Assembly: GCA_900554875.1 (NCBI GenBank)
Contig: USJA01000002.1
Location: forward strand, 1 to 24,764
Source: an uncultured Clostridium sp.
Lineage (GTDB): Bacteria > Bacillota > Clostridia > TANB77 > CAG-465
Length of the DNA stretch: 24,764 nucleotides
Reading direction: 5' to 3'
In this document: in pieces, positions 6,769 through 13,989 of the stretch
How positions within the stretch are numbered: the first letter of the stretch is position 1
Layout: each line of letters opens with the position of its first letter
The notes under the pieces: generated by a model
The model's database searches: none
What the model was told of the DNA's origin: nothing
The model's input: only the letters and a program-made list of their open reading frames with translations
Made by a program: the position numbers and the translations under genes

Positions 6769-8700
6769 ATGGAAGACAAAAAAGATTACAAAAGAAAGGG
6801 GCAAACTGCGCCTTTAACAAAAAGAAATAATTCAAGTTCTAGAGGTAATAAAACAACTAGAACACCTAGAACAAATAGAAAAGATAAAAATGATGTATTA
6901 AATAATAAAGAGTTAGTAAAGGATACAAAGAAGAAATTATTAAAAAAGGGACCAAATGTTGAATTCTTAAATATGGATACAAAACCTGTTGTACCTAAAT
7001 CATCTAAACTGGCTGTATTCACAGATGCTAAACTTAAAATAATTCCACTAGGTGGTATGAATGAAATCGGTAAAAATATGACTGTTTTTGAATACAAAGA
7101 TGAAATAATAGTCGTAGACTGCGGACTTGCATTTCCAGAGGATGATATGTTAGGTGTTGATTTAGTAATTCAAGATATAACATACTTAGAAAGAAATAAA
7201 GATAAAGTAAAAGCTTTATTTATAACTCATGGACATGAGGATCATATAGGTGCAATACCATATTTCTTAAAGAAAATAAATGTACCAATTTATGGAACAA
7301 AATTAACATTAGGACTAATTAAAGCAAAATTGATAGAACATCACTTAGAAAAAAGTACAAAGCTAAAATGTGTAAAACCACGTGACGTTATAGCTTTAAA
7401 ACACTTTAAAGTAGAATTTATAAGAATGACACACTCAATTGCAGATTCAGCAGGACTTGCAATAAAGACACCTGTTGGAACAGTAGTACATACAGGAGAT
7501 TTCAAGGTGGATTATACACCAATAGATGGCAAACCAATGGATTTTGCAAGACTTGCAGAACTTGGTGAAGAAGGGGTAACGCTTTTAATGTCTGATAGTA
7601 CAAATGCTCAAAGAGACGGATATACTATGTCAGAAAGTATAGTAGGACATGAATTTGATAAAATATTTACAAACTGTAAAAAAAGAATAATAGTTGCAAC
7701 ATTTGCATCAAATATACACAGAATGCAACAAATAATGAATGCTGCTGTAAAATGTAACAGAAAAGTATCAGTTGTTGGTCGTAGTATGGTAAATGTTCTT
7801 GCAGTTTCACAAGAACTAGGATATTTAGAGGTACCAGAAGGAACTATTATTGATATAGATAAAATAAATAACTATAATCCTGAAGAATTATTAATAATTA
7901 CAACAGGAACACAAGGTGAACCAATGTCTGCACTTAGCCGTATGTCAGCAGGTGAGCACAAAAAAGTTCAAATAACACCAGATGATTTAGTAATTTTCTC
8001 ATCATCTGCTATACCTGGTAACGAAAAATCAATTGATAAAGTAATTGATGAACTAGAAAAATTAGGTGCTGAAGTTATATACAATCAACTTGCAGATGTA
8101 CACGTATCAGGTCATGCTTGCAAAGAAGAATTAAAATTAATGTTATCATTAGTAAAACCAAAATATTTTATGCCAGTTCATGGTGAGTATAGATTTTTAA
8201 AAATGCATGGTGAACTTGCAGTTGAAACAGGTACACCAAAAGAAAATATATTTATAATGGAAAATGGTAGAACTCTTGAAATTGGAAAGCATGATGCTAA
8301 AATTACAACTCAAGTACCATCTGGTATGATACTTGTAGATGGACTTGGTGTTGGTGATGTTGGAAATATTGTAATTAGAGATAGACAATTATTATCTGAA
8401 AATGGTGTTATAATAGTTGTTGTAACACTAGATAGAAAAACTGCAAAAGTAATTTCAGGACCAGATATAGTAACTCGTGGATTTGTTTATGTAAGAGAAA
8501 GTGAAGACTTAATGGAAGAGATAAAAGAAGTTGCAAAAGATGAACTTGATAGATGTGATAAAGAAAATATTCGTGAATGGTCTAATATAAAATCAAATCT
8601 AAGAGATAACTTAATGCGTTTTGTATATTCTAAAACAAAACGTCAACCAATGATACTTCCAATATTAATGGATGTAGATTTAGATAAAAATAGAAATTAA
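6769..8700 (+). CDS. rnj: Ribonuclease J with basic N-terminal extension
   Basis: RNase J is a metallo-beta-lactamase/beta-CASP nuclease with 5'-3' exonuclease and endonuclease activity in mRNA decay and rRNA maturation. The catalytic core starts near residue 87 (KIIPLGGMNEIGKNM). It contains the metal motif HGHEDHIGAIPYF near 154, MTHSIADSAG, HTGDFKVD, the beta-CASP blocks GRSMVNV and TTGTQGEPMSALSRM, HVSGHA, and PVHGEYRF near 470. A C-terminal dimerisation region follows. At 643 residues it exceeds the usual 555 or so because of about 85 extra N-terminal residues rich in Lys, Arg, Asn, Ser and Thr, which look disordered and RNA-binding. AAGGAGGA at 6750-6757 precedes ATG 6769 by 11 bases. 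gltX follows after 18 bases. Whether it is J1 or J2 cannot be decided here. Confidence 0.96.
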   Translation: MEDKKDYKRKGQTAPLTKRNNSSSRGNKTTRTPRTNRKDKNDVLNNKELVKDTKKKLLKKGPNVEFLNMDTKPVVPKSSKLAVFTDAKLKIIPLGGMNEIGKNMTVFEYKDEIIVVDCGLAFPEDDMLGVDLVIQDITYLERNKDKVKALFITHGHEDHIGAIPYFLKKINVPIYGTKLTLGLIKAKLIEHHLEKSTKLKCVKPRDVIALKHFKVEFIRMTHSIADSAGLAIKTPVGTVVHTGDFKVDYTPIDGKPMDFARLAELGEEGVTLLMSDSTNAQRDGYTMSESIVGHEFDKIFTNCKKRIIVATFASNIHRMQQIMNAAVKCNRKVSVVGRSMVNVLAVSQELGYLEVPEGTIIDIDKINNYNPEELLIITTGTQGEPMSALSRMSAGEHKKVQITPDDLVIFSSSAIPGNEKSIDKVIDELEKLGAEVIYNQLADVHVSGHACKEELKLMLSLVKPKYFMPVHGEYRFLKMHGELAVETGTPKENIFIMENGRTLEIGKHDAKITTQVPSGMILVDGLGVGDVGNIVIRDRQLLSENGVIIVVVTLDRKTAKVISGPDIVTRGFVYVRESEDLMEEIKEVAKDELDRCDKENIREWSNIKSNLRDNLMRFVYSKTKRQPMILPILMDVDLDKNRN

Positions 8701-8718
8701 TATTTAAGGTGATTGAAA

Positions 8719-10410
8719 ATGGATGAAAATTTAAAAGAAAAATATGAGAAACTTGCAAATTTAATATTTCCAGATGTAACAGAAACTGTAGAAGATTTAG
8801 AAAAAAGATATCCTGAAAGGAATTTAAAAGAAGGAGCCTGCGTAACACGTTTTGCTCCTTCTCCTACAGGATTTTTGCATACTGGAGCTTTGTTTACTTC
8901 ACTTATAAATAAAAAACTTGCAAACCAAACAGGTGGGGTATTTTTTCTTAGAATAGAAGATACTGATAGAAAAAGAGAAGTAAAAGATAGTGTAAAAGAC
9001 TTGACTACCCAAATGAGAGAATTTAATATTTCACCAGATGAGGGAGTTATTGAAGAAGGAAAAGAAATTGGTGATTATGGTCCATATACTCAAAGTAAGA
9101 GAGAAAAAATATATAGAATTTGTGCAAAACATTTACTTTTAAAAGGACTTGCATATCCATGCTTTTGTACACCAGAAATGTTACAAAAGACACATGATTA
9201 TCAAGAAGAACATAAAATTGTACCTGGGTATTATTCAGTATATGCAAAATGTAGAAATATATCAGTTGATGAATATATATCAAGGATTGAAGCTGGAGAA
9301 AAATATATTTTAAGATTTAGATCAAATGGATCTCACTTAAAAAAAGTAAGTTTTAAAGATGGTATAAAAGGAAAAATTGATATAGCGCAAAATGACCAAG
9401 ATATAGTAATTATAAAATCTGATGGACTTCCAACTTATCATTTTGCACATGTTTGTGACGATCATTTTATGAGAACAACACATGTTATAAGGGGAGAAGA
9501 ATGGGTATCTTCAGTTCCTATTCATTTAGAGTTATTCTATGCTATGGGATTTAAGGCACCAGTCTTTGTACATATTCCAAGTATAATGAAATTGGATGGT
9601 ACATCTAAGAGAAAGCTTAGTAAAAGAAAAGATAGTGAAGCTGCTGTATCATACTTCTTAAAAGCAGGATATCCAGTAGAATCAGTAAATGAATATCTTT
9701 TAACTCTAATTAATTCAGACTTTGAAAACTGGAAAAGAGCTCATAAAAATGGGAGTAATGATTTATTTGAGCTTAAATTAAAAAAGATAAATACTTCAGG
9801 TGCGTTATTTGACAATGTAAAATTAAATGACGTATCAAAAGAAGTAATATCAAGAATGAATAGTGATGAAGTATTAAATGCTGTTATTGATTGGGCAAAA
9901 AAATATAATGAAGAAGTATATAACCTGATTTCTAAAGATGAGGCGTATAGTAAAAAAATCTTTGCTTTAGAAAGAGATGGAGCAAAAAAAATACGTAAAG
10001 ATATATATAAATGGGAAGACATTATACCTACTTTCTTTTATTTCTTTGATGAATATTTTAAAGAAGATATAAAAGAAGGATATGATTTTAGAATTACAGA
10101 TAAATTGACTAAAGAAGTTATTTTAGATGTAATAGAGAAATATTCTAGTATATATAACGAAAATGATGATAAGGATACTTGGTTTAGCAGAATGAAGGAA
10201 CTTGCAAATAATCTTGGATTTTGTACTAATATGAAGGAGTATAAAGAAAATCCAGATAATTTTGTAGGAAGTATTGCAGATTTTTCAGATATAATAAGGA
10301 CTTCTGTTACAAATAGGCATAATACACCAGATATATATGAAATAATGAAAATACTTGGAAAAGATAGGGTTATTGGTAGATTTAACAGTGCAAATTTAAG
10401 CATTAAGTAA
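8719..10410 (+). CDS. gltX: Glutamate--tRNA ligase, long form
   Basis: This class I synthetase charges tRNA(Glu), and often tRNA(Gln) in bacteria without GlnRS. The nucleotide-binding motif is APSPTGFLHTG (about 46-56) and the second signature is KRKLSKRKD (about 296-304). A CxC...C cluster (YPCFCTPEM, then AKCRN) fits the zinc-bearing insertion. HVIRGEEW and DGLPTYHFAHVCDDH are typical. The protein is about 563 residues, longer than the common 470-490, with about 40 residues before the first motif and an enlarged anticodon-binding half; I recall long GluRS forms of this kind in clostridia. ATG 8719 is preferred over TTG 8713 because AAGGTGA at 8706-8712 is correctly spaced only from the ATG. 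Probably co-transcribed with RNase J. Confidence 0.93.
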   Translation: MDENLKEKYEKLANLIFPDVTETVEDLEKRYPERNLKEGACVTRFAPSPTGFLHTGALFTSLINKKLANQTGGVFFLRIEDTDRKREVKDSVKDLTTQMREFNISPDEGVIEEGKEIGDYGPYTQSKREKIYRICAKHLLLKGLAYPCFCTPEMLQKTHDYQEEHKIVPGYYSVYAKCRNISVDEYISRIEAGEKYILRFRSNGSHLKKVSFKDGIKGKIDIAQNDQDIVIIKSDGLPTYHFAHVCDDHFMRTTHVIRGEEWVSSVPIHLELFYAMGFKAPVFVHIPSIMKLDGTSKRKLSKRKDSEAAVSYFLKAGYPVESVNEYLLTLINSDFENWKRAHKNGSNDLFELKLKKINTSGALFDNVKLNDVSKEVISRMNSDEVLNAVIDWAKKYNEEVYNLISKDEAYSKKIFALERDGAKKIRKDIYKWEDIIPTFFYFFDEYFKEDIKEGYDFRITDKLTKEVILDVIEKYSSIYNENDDKDTWFSRMKELANNLGFCTNMKEYKENPDNFVGSIADFSDIIRTSVTNRHNTPDIYEIMKILGKDRVIGRFNSANLSIK

Positions 10411-10417
10411 ATATATG

Positions 10418-10450
10418 AAATGGGATGAATAGAAAAATCATCTCATTTTT
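10418..10450 (+). terminator. Intrinsic terminator after gltX
   Basis: AAATGGGATGA (10418-10428) pairs with TCATCTCATTT (10438-10448) with one G-T wobble, and a T run overlaps the right arm. It lies eight bases after the gltX stop and insulates the accessory operon that follows. Confidence 0.88.
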
Positions 10451-10460
10451 TATTTATATG

Positions 10461-10542
10461 TATCAAAAACGTGAAACTTTTTAAAATTATATGTATCAAA
10501 AACGTGAAATTTTTCCAAATTTTATATATCAAAAACGTGAAA
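10461..10542 (+). repeat. Three direct repeats at an exact 33-base step
   Basis: The 16-base core TATCAAAAACGTGAAA occurs without change at 10461-10476, 10494-10509 and 10527-10542. It is followed by CTTT or TTTT and variable AT-rich DNA. The 33-base period is close to three helical turns, so bound proteins would line up on one face. The array ends 15 bases before the -35 box of the phosphodiesterase/Fic operon promoter. An iteron-like operator or activator site is the simplest reading. Spacers of 17 bases are too short for CRISPR. Confidence 0.9.
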
Positions 10543-10557
10543 CTTTATTTTTTAGTA

Positions 10558-10586
10558 TTGACATATATATTAAAAATATATAAAAT
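10558..10586 (+). promoter_or_regulatory. Promoter of the phosphodiesterase-antitoxin-Fic operon
   Basis: A perfect TTGACA (10558-10563) is followed after 17 bases by TAAAAT (10581-10586). TATAAA at 10579 with 15-base spacing is an alternative -10. The direct repeats lie just upstream and a palindrome covers the expected start site. Confidence 0.6.
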
Positions 10587-10591
10587 ATTTG

Positions 10592-10606
10592 TGTTAATAG
10601 TTAACA
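10592..10606 (+). promoter_or_regulatory. 15-base palindrome at the predicted transcription start
   Basis: TGTTAA-TAG-TTAACA is perfectly symmetric with 6-base arms and begins five bases after the -10 box. The position suits a repressor operator that blocks the promoter. Confidence 0.5.
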
Positions 10607-10643
10607 ATAATAAACATTTTGTATTAAGTAAAAAGGAGTTATT

Positions 10644-11831
10644 ATGCAAAATTTAAAAGAAAATATAGAAAAATTAAATAATTATCTATCAGATACTAGT
10701 TATAATGATATAGATATAGTAGATTTAATAAAATATTTATCAAGTAAGTTTGGAGTAAAACAAGAAATTCAAAAAGAAAAGTATCAGAGGTTAGAAGAAT
10801 ACATAGGAGATAGCAAAAAAGTATTACTCGTTCTTGTAGATGGACTTGGATATTATAAGGTAAATGAATTAACTGATAGTTCAATATTAAAGAAAAATTT
10901 AAGGACAGGTATAAGAACAGTAAATCCAACTTCAACAGCATGTGTACTTACAAGTGTATGTAGTGCAAAATATCCATCAGAACACGGAATTTTTGGATGG
11001 TGGCAGTATTTAAGAAGCAAAAACTTAAATTACTGTCCACTTCCTATGGTTGAAAGAAAAACAGGGAAAAAAGTTGAAGATAAAGGAATTAATATAAAGG
11101 AAGTATTTGAATTTGAAAGTATATTTGAAAAACTAAATACTACTGTTAATATTTCAATGCCTAGGGAAGTAATAGCATCTAGTTATTCTAAAATGTTCTC
11201 AGGTAGTAAAGCAAATACTCATGGCTTTTATTCTATTAGAGAAGGTTTTATGAATATGTCTAAGAAACTAAAGAATTCAGATACGTCTTTTAGCTATTTA
11301 TATATTGATGGACTTGACGCTGCCTCTCATATGTATGGAGTAAATAGTCAAGAGGTTAAAAATATAATATCTGAAGTTGAAGAGGGTATAAAATTTATAA
11401 AGAACGATAATGATGATGTAAAAATAATTGTGATAGCTGATCATGGACAAGTTGATATGGTAAGTATGATGTACTTAAATCAAAATACGGATTATACTAA
11501 ATATTTTTATGCTCTTCCAAGTATAGATACAAGAATGATAAGCTTCTTTGTAAAAGATGAAGCAAAAGAAGAATTTGAAGAAAAATTTTTAAGTGAATTT
11601 AATAAAGATGTAATTTTATTAAAAAAATCAGAGATAGAAAAATATAAAATATTTGGAAATACTAATTTAAGTAAGAAGGCTAAAGAAAATTTAGGTGAAT
11701 ATATAGGAATAGTTGTAAATGATAAATTTATGGTATGCGACAAAATAAACATAGAAGATTCTCTAAATACCAAAGGAAATCACTCTGGACTTACTAAAAA
11801 AGAAACAACTATACCACTTATTGTAATATAA
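10644..11831 (+). CDS. NPP/alkaline-phosphatase-superfamily phosphodiesterase
   Basis: The 395-residue protein fits the type I phosphodiesterase/nucleotide pyrophosphatase family (PF01663-like). Metal and nucleophile motifs are present in order: LVLVDGLGY near 62-70 (first Asp), TVNPTSTACVLTSVCSAKYP near 91-110 (nucleophilic Thr/Ser in the PTST segment), SYLYIDGLDAASHMYG near 216-231 (Asp and His), IVIADHGQVD near 256-265 (Asp-His), and GNHSGLTKKE near the C-terminus (last His). There is no signal peptide or membrane helix, so unlike secreted NPPs it should act in the cytoplasm. These enzymes cleave phosphodiester or pyrophosphate bonds of nucleotides or phospho-conjugates; the substrate here is unknown. 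AAAAGGAG at 10631-10638 sets the start. Only 13 bases separate it from the Fic antitoxin gene, so it belongs to that operon. Confidence 0.82.
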   Translation: MQNLKENIEKLNNYLSDTSYNDIDIVDLIKYLSSKFGVKQEIQKEKYQRLEEYIGDSKKVLLVLVDGLGYYKVNELTDSSILKKNLRTGIRTVNPTSTACVLTSVCSAKYPSEHGIFGWWQYLRSKNLNYCPLPMVERKTGKKVEDKGINIKEVFEFESIFEKLNTTVNISMPREVIASSYSKMFSGSKANTHGFYSIREGFMNMSKKLKNSDTSFSYLYIDGLDAASHMYGVNSQEVKNIISEVEEGIKFIKNDNDDVKIIVIADHGQVDMVSMMYLNQNTDYTKYFYALPSIDTRMISFFVKDEAKEEFEEKFLSEFNKDVILLKKSEIEKYKIFGNTNLSKKAKENLGEYIGIVVNDKFMVCDKINIEDSLNTKGNHSGLTKKETTIPLIVI

Positions 11832-11844
11832 TAAGGTGATAAAT

Positions 11845-12021
11845 ATGGATAATGTATTAAATGAAAATGAAAAAATAGTTAATAATATAAAAGCAAGTAT
11901 GAGTTTTGAAGGAATGAATTTAGATAAAAGTGATATAGATTTAATAAATAGTTTTTTAGACAATAAAATAACTGAACAAGAGGGAATAGAAATTATAAAA
12001 AATGAATTTAAGAATATGTAA
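11845..12021 (+). CDS. VbhA-like Fic antitoxin
   Basis: This 58-residue helical protein carries the Fic inhibitory motif (S/T)xxxE(G/N) as SMSFEG at residues 18-23. In class I Fic systems such as VbhA-VbhT this glutamate (here E22) points into the Fic active site and blocks productive ATP binding. The C-terminal part (DLINSFLDNKITEQEGIEII) is typical of small antitoxin VbhA-family proteins. The ATG at 11845 is preferred over GTG 11836 because AAGGTGA (11833-11839) is spaced five bases from the ATG and overlaps the GTG. The fic gene follows after 12 bases. The pairing of an inhibitory motif with a downstream Fic protein makes the call firm despite the short length. Confidence 0.88.
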   Translation: MDNVLNENEKIVNNIKASMSFEGMNLDKSDIDLINSFLDNKITEQEGIEIIKNEFKNM

Positions 12022-12033
12022 AGAGGGAAGTAT

Positions 12034-12624
12034 ATGTATGATGTTATAAATTCAAGGTATACATACAAAGGTACGGATGTACTTGTAAATAAACTAGATA
12101 TTAAAGATGAAAAGAAATTGGAAAAGTATGAACGAAAAATGGTTGCTTTTAAACTTGCGACTATTAATGAGGTGGAATTTCCTAAAGTATTTGATGAAAA
12201 AAGACTTAAATTCATTCATAGCTATCTTTTTTGTGATGTTTACGATTTTGCAGGTATGTATAGACTTGAAAATATTATTAAAGAAAACTTTGTTTTTTCA
12301 CAGTATGAATATATAGAAGAAAATCTAAAAAATGTAATGAGTAAAATAAATTTAGAAGAGTTTAAGAAAATGAATTTTGATGAATTTATAAAAATGATTT
12401 CGTATCTTATGACAGAACTTAATGTAATACATCCTTTTAGAGAGGGAAATGGAAGAGCCATACGTGAATTTATTCGTGAACTTATGCTTGAGTGTGGTTA
12501 TGAAATTGACTTTTCAAAAATTGAGTATGATGAGGTTATAGAAGCAAGTAAAGAGGCTATTTTAGATGATACATATCAAATAGAACTTCTTAAAAAAAGT
12601 TGTAAAAAAATCAATATGTTCTAA
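12034..12624 (+). CDS. Fic-domain adenylyltransferase toxin
   Basis: The 196-residue protein has a complete Fic motif HPFREGNGRAIR near residues 133-144. It fits the consensus HxFx(D/E)GNGRxxR, with the catalytic His, the Mg-binding Glu and the phosphate-binding GNGR. The upstream flap region (NVFSQYEYIEE-like, about 85-95) and the helix ending LNVI are typical. No internal inhibitory helix is visible, matching a class I enzyme controlled by a separate antitoxin, which is encoded immediately upstream. Such proteins move AMP from ATP to a hydroxyl of a target protein, for example gyrase or topoisomerase IV for FicT toxins; the target here is not known. AGAGGG (12022-12027) supports ATG 12034. 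The last codons run into a repeat tract. Confidence 0.94.
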   Translation: MYDVINSRYTYKGTDVLVNKLDIKDEKKLEKYERKMVAFKLATINEVEFPKVFDEKRLKFIHSYLFCDVYDFAGMYRLENIIKENFVFSQYEYIEENLKNVMSKINLEEFKKMNFDEFIKMISYLMTELNVIHPFREGNGRAIREFIRELMLECGYEIDFSKIEYDEVIEASKEAILDDTYQIELLKKSCKKINMF

Positions 12625-12685
12625 AAAGTGTAAAAAAATACATTTATTGGTTCCAAAAAGTGTAAAAAAAAACATTTTTTGGAAC
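12618..12685 (+). repeat. Two tandem 32-base repeats ending in a 14-bp hairpin
   Basis: Units at 12618-12649 and 12650-12681 agree at 29 of 32 positions (start GTTCTAAAAAGTGTAAAAAA and GTTCCAAAAAGTGTAAAAAA). A degenerate A-rich copy may lie within the last fic codons. The second unit also forms an inverted repeat, 12650-12663 with 12672-12685, of 14 pairs with one G-T and an 8-A loop. There is no T run after it, so it is not a standard terminator. Confidence 0.8.
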
Positions 12686-12697
12686 GTATTAATTTAC

Positions 12698-12740
12698 CAC
12701 TAGATAAACTTGTATTTACAAGTCTATCTAGTGTATTTTG
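12698..12740. terminator. Strong hairpin between convergent fic and dinD
   Basis: Arms at 12698-12714 and 12717-12733 pair at 16 of 17 positions (CACTAGATAAACTTGTA and TACAAGTCTATCTAGTG) around a 2-base gap, followed by TATTTTGTT. It would end the Fic operon. The symmetrical stem could also stop transcripts coming from dinD on the other strand. Confidence 0.75.
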
Positions 12741-12838
12741 TTAAAGTATTAATTTTATTGGTTAGCTGTATTTAAATGTCAGTATGTACAATTTGTATTA
12801 TGAAATATCAGGATAAATGGTTATCTTAATTTATTCTT

Positions 12839-13678
12839 TTATATATTTTTTACTAAATTATTTTTATTCTCTTTTTCTAATTGTTTTAAACTTTTTTTAG
12901 GTGTTGGTAAATCTTCTGGCATAGTTCCACCATTTTTTGCAATTACATCTCTAATATTTTTTCCAATATTATAATGAGTGGTATTTGCCTCTTTTTCTGT
13001 AGAAATATTATCTCTTTTTAACTTTGATTCAGTTTGCGTAATACGAAATAAATTAGCCGCAAGTTCTTCACTTCCCATATTGTCTAAAATATCTTCTCTA
13101 TATCTTAATCCTTTTCTTTTTGCAATATCATCAGCAGTTTCACCATTGTATAGTCCCTTATATCCAGAATTATGGAATTTATCAAAATTTTTTACTCCTG
13201 CTCTTTTTGCTGTTTGATTTAAAGAATAATTACCTTTTCTTGTTAAATTTCTTTGATAAAATCTCTTTTCGTCTTCTGTTAATAAGCTATACTCTTTTTC
13301 ACTAATTTCTTGTTTTCTAGTTTGTATTGCAAAATATGTTTGAGCAAGAGCGATTACTTCTTTTCTTGGATCTCCATTTTGTGCTATTAGATAGCAAGCA
13401 TAACGAGTTAATTTATAATCTCTTATTAACACCTCTGCATTATTAGCACGTTTTGACAACTTCCTGGTATCAGGAAAATGTTCAACTACACTAATATTAC
13501 TATTTTTACAAGAGTCCTTAGCTTTATTTATTACCTTTTCAAAATTTTCCCATTTGTTGTATTCTAGCATTTTCATTAGTTCTCTAGCACTCCAATATTC
13601 ATTTCCATTTTTATCAATATGTCTGATATCTTCAAAAGTCTTATTACTGTAATTTTTGTTGTTTCCTAATTTATCCAT
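12839..13678 (-). CDS. dinD: DNA-damage-inducible protein D (DinD)
   Basis: The 279-residue protein matches DinD along its whole length: NGNEYWSARELMKMLEY near the N-terminus (a Bro/KilA-like DNA-binding start), YKLTRYACYLIAQNGDPRKE, AQTYFAIQTRKQE, FHNSGYKGLYNGETADDIAK, RKGLRYREDILDNMGSEELAANLFR and the C-terminal GGTMPEDLPTPKKSLKQLEK. E. coli DinD is SOS-induced and inhibits RecA filament activity. No LexA box of the Bacillus type was seen upstream here. ATG 13676-13678 follows AAGAGG (13688-13693 on the other strand) by nine bases. The gene is convergent with the Fic operon and divergent from the ileS leader. The ribosome-site context AAGAGGTAAT is the same as that of the Bro-N gene at 4338. 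Family assignment is strong. Confidence 0.93.
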   Translation of the reverse strand: MDKLGNNKNYSNKTFEDIRHIDKNGNEYWSARELMKMLEYNKWENFEKVINKAKDSCKNSNISVVEHFPDTRKLSKRANNAEVLIRDYKLTRYACYLIAQNGDPRKEVIALAQTYFAIQTRKQEISEKEYSLLTEDEKRFYQRNLTRKGNYSLNQTAKRAGVKNFDKFHNSGYKGLYNGETADDIAKRKGLRYREDILDNMGSEELAANLFRITQTESKLKRDNISTEKEANTTHYNIGKNIRDVIAKNGGTMPEDLPTPKKSLKQLEKENKNNLVKNI

Positions 13679-13717
13679 TTACAATTACCTCTTAATTTCA
13701 TATTTTAATTGATAGCA

Positions 13718-13746
13718 ATTATATCAAACATTTGTTTTAAAGCCAA
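13718..13746 (-). promoter_or_regulatory. Promoter of dinD
   Basis: On the minus strand TTGGCT (13741-13746) is 17 bases from TATAAT (13718-13723). Short inverted arms TTGATA/TATCAA (13709-13714 and 13722-13727) surround the -10 box and could be part of an operator. Confidence 0.55.
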
Positions 13747-13954
13747 GAAGATTTAATTTTTTTATAAAAAAATATATTTAATTAAATTTTTGCTTTAAAC
13801 TGATTATATATGTATAAATATTTGGATAAAAATATACTGTTATTTTATCACTAGCATTTACATTTTCTATTTTAAAATATTGATATAATATACTCATAAA
13901 GTAAATAAATATAAAGCTGCAATATAATTTAAAATAAAAAATAGATATCGACTA

Positions 13955-13983
13955 TTGTTAAAACATAATCTTTGTGATATAAT
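13955..13983 (+). promoter_or_regulatory. Promoter of the ileS T-box leader
   Basis: TTGTTA (13955-13960) and TATAAT (13978-13983) are 17 bases apart, with TGA directly before the -10, which makes an extended -10 element. The start is expected near 13990. The AT-rich DNA from 13747 to 13954 shows nothing else that I can support. Confidence 0.65.
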
Positions 13984-13989
13984 AGTGCT

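Noticed and set aside
10461..10542. Three regularly spaced repeats as a CRISPR array
   Set aside because: Repeat cores are 16 bases and the intervals 17 bases, far too short; the intervals are AT-rich and no cas gene is present.
10471..10656. A 61-codon open frame in front of the phosphodiesterase gene
   Set aside because: It is read through the 33-base repeats (33 is a multiple of three, so no stops arise), spans the terminator edge, promoter and palindrome, has no ribosome site and gives a repetitive peptide.
4338..13678. A prophage, suggested by Bro-N/antirepressor-like genes
   Set aside because: No integrase, terminase, capsid, tail or lysis genes occur, and core genes lie in between; two separate small islands fit better.
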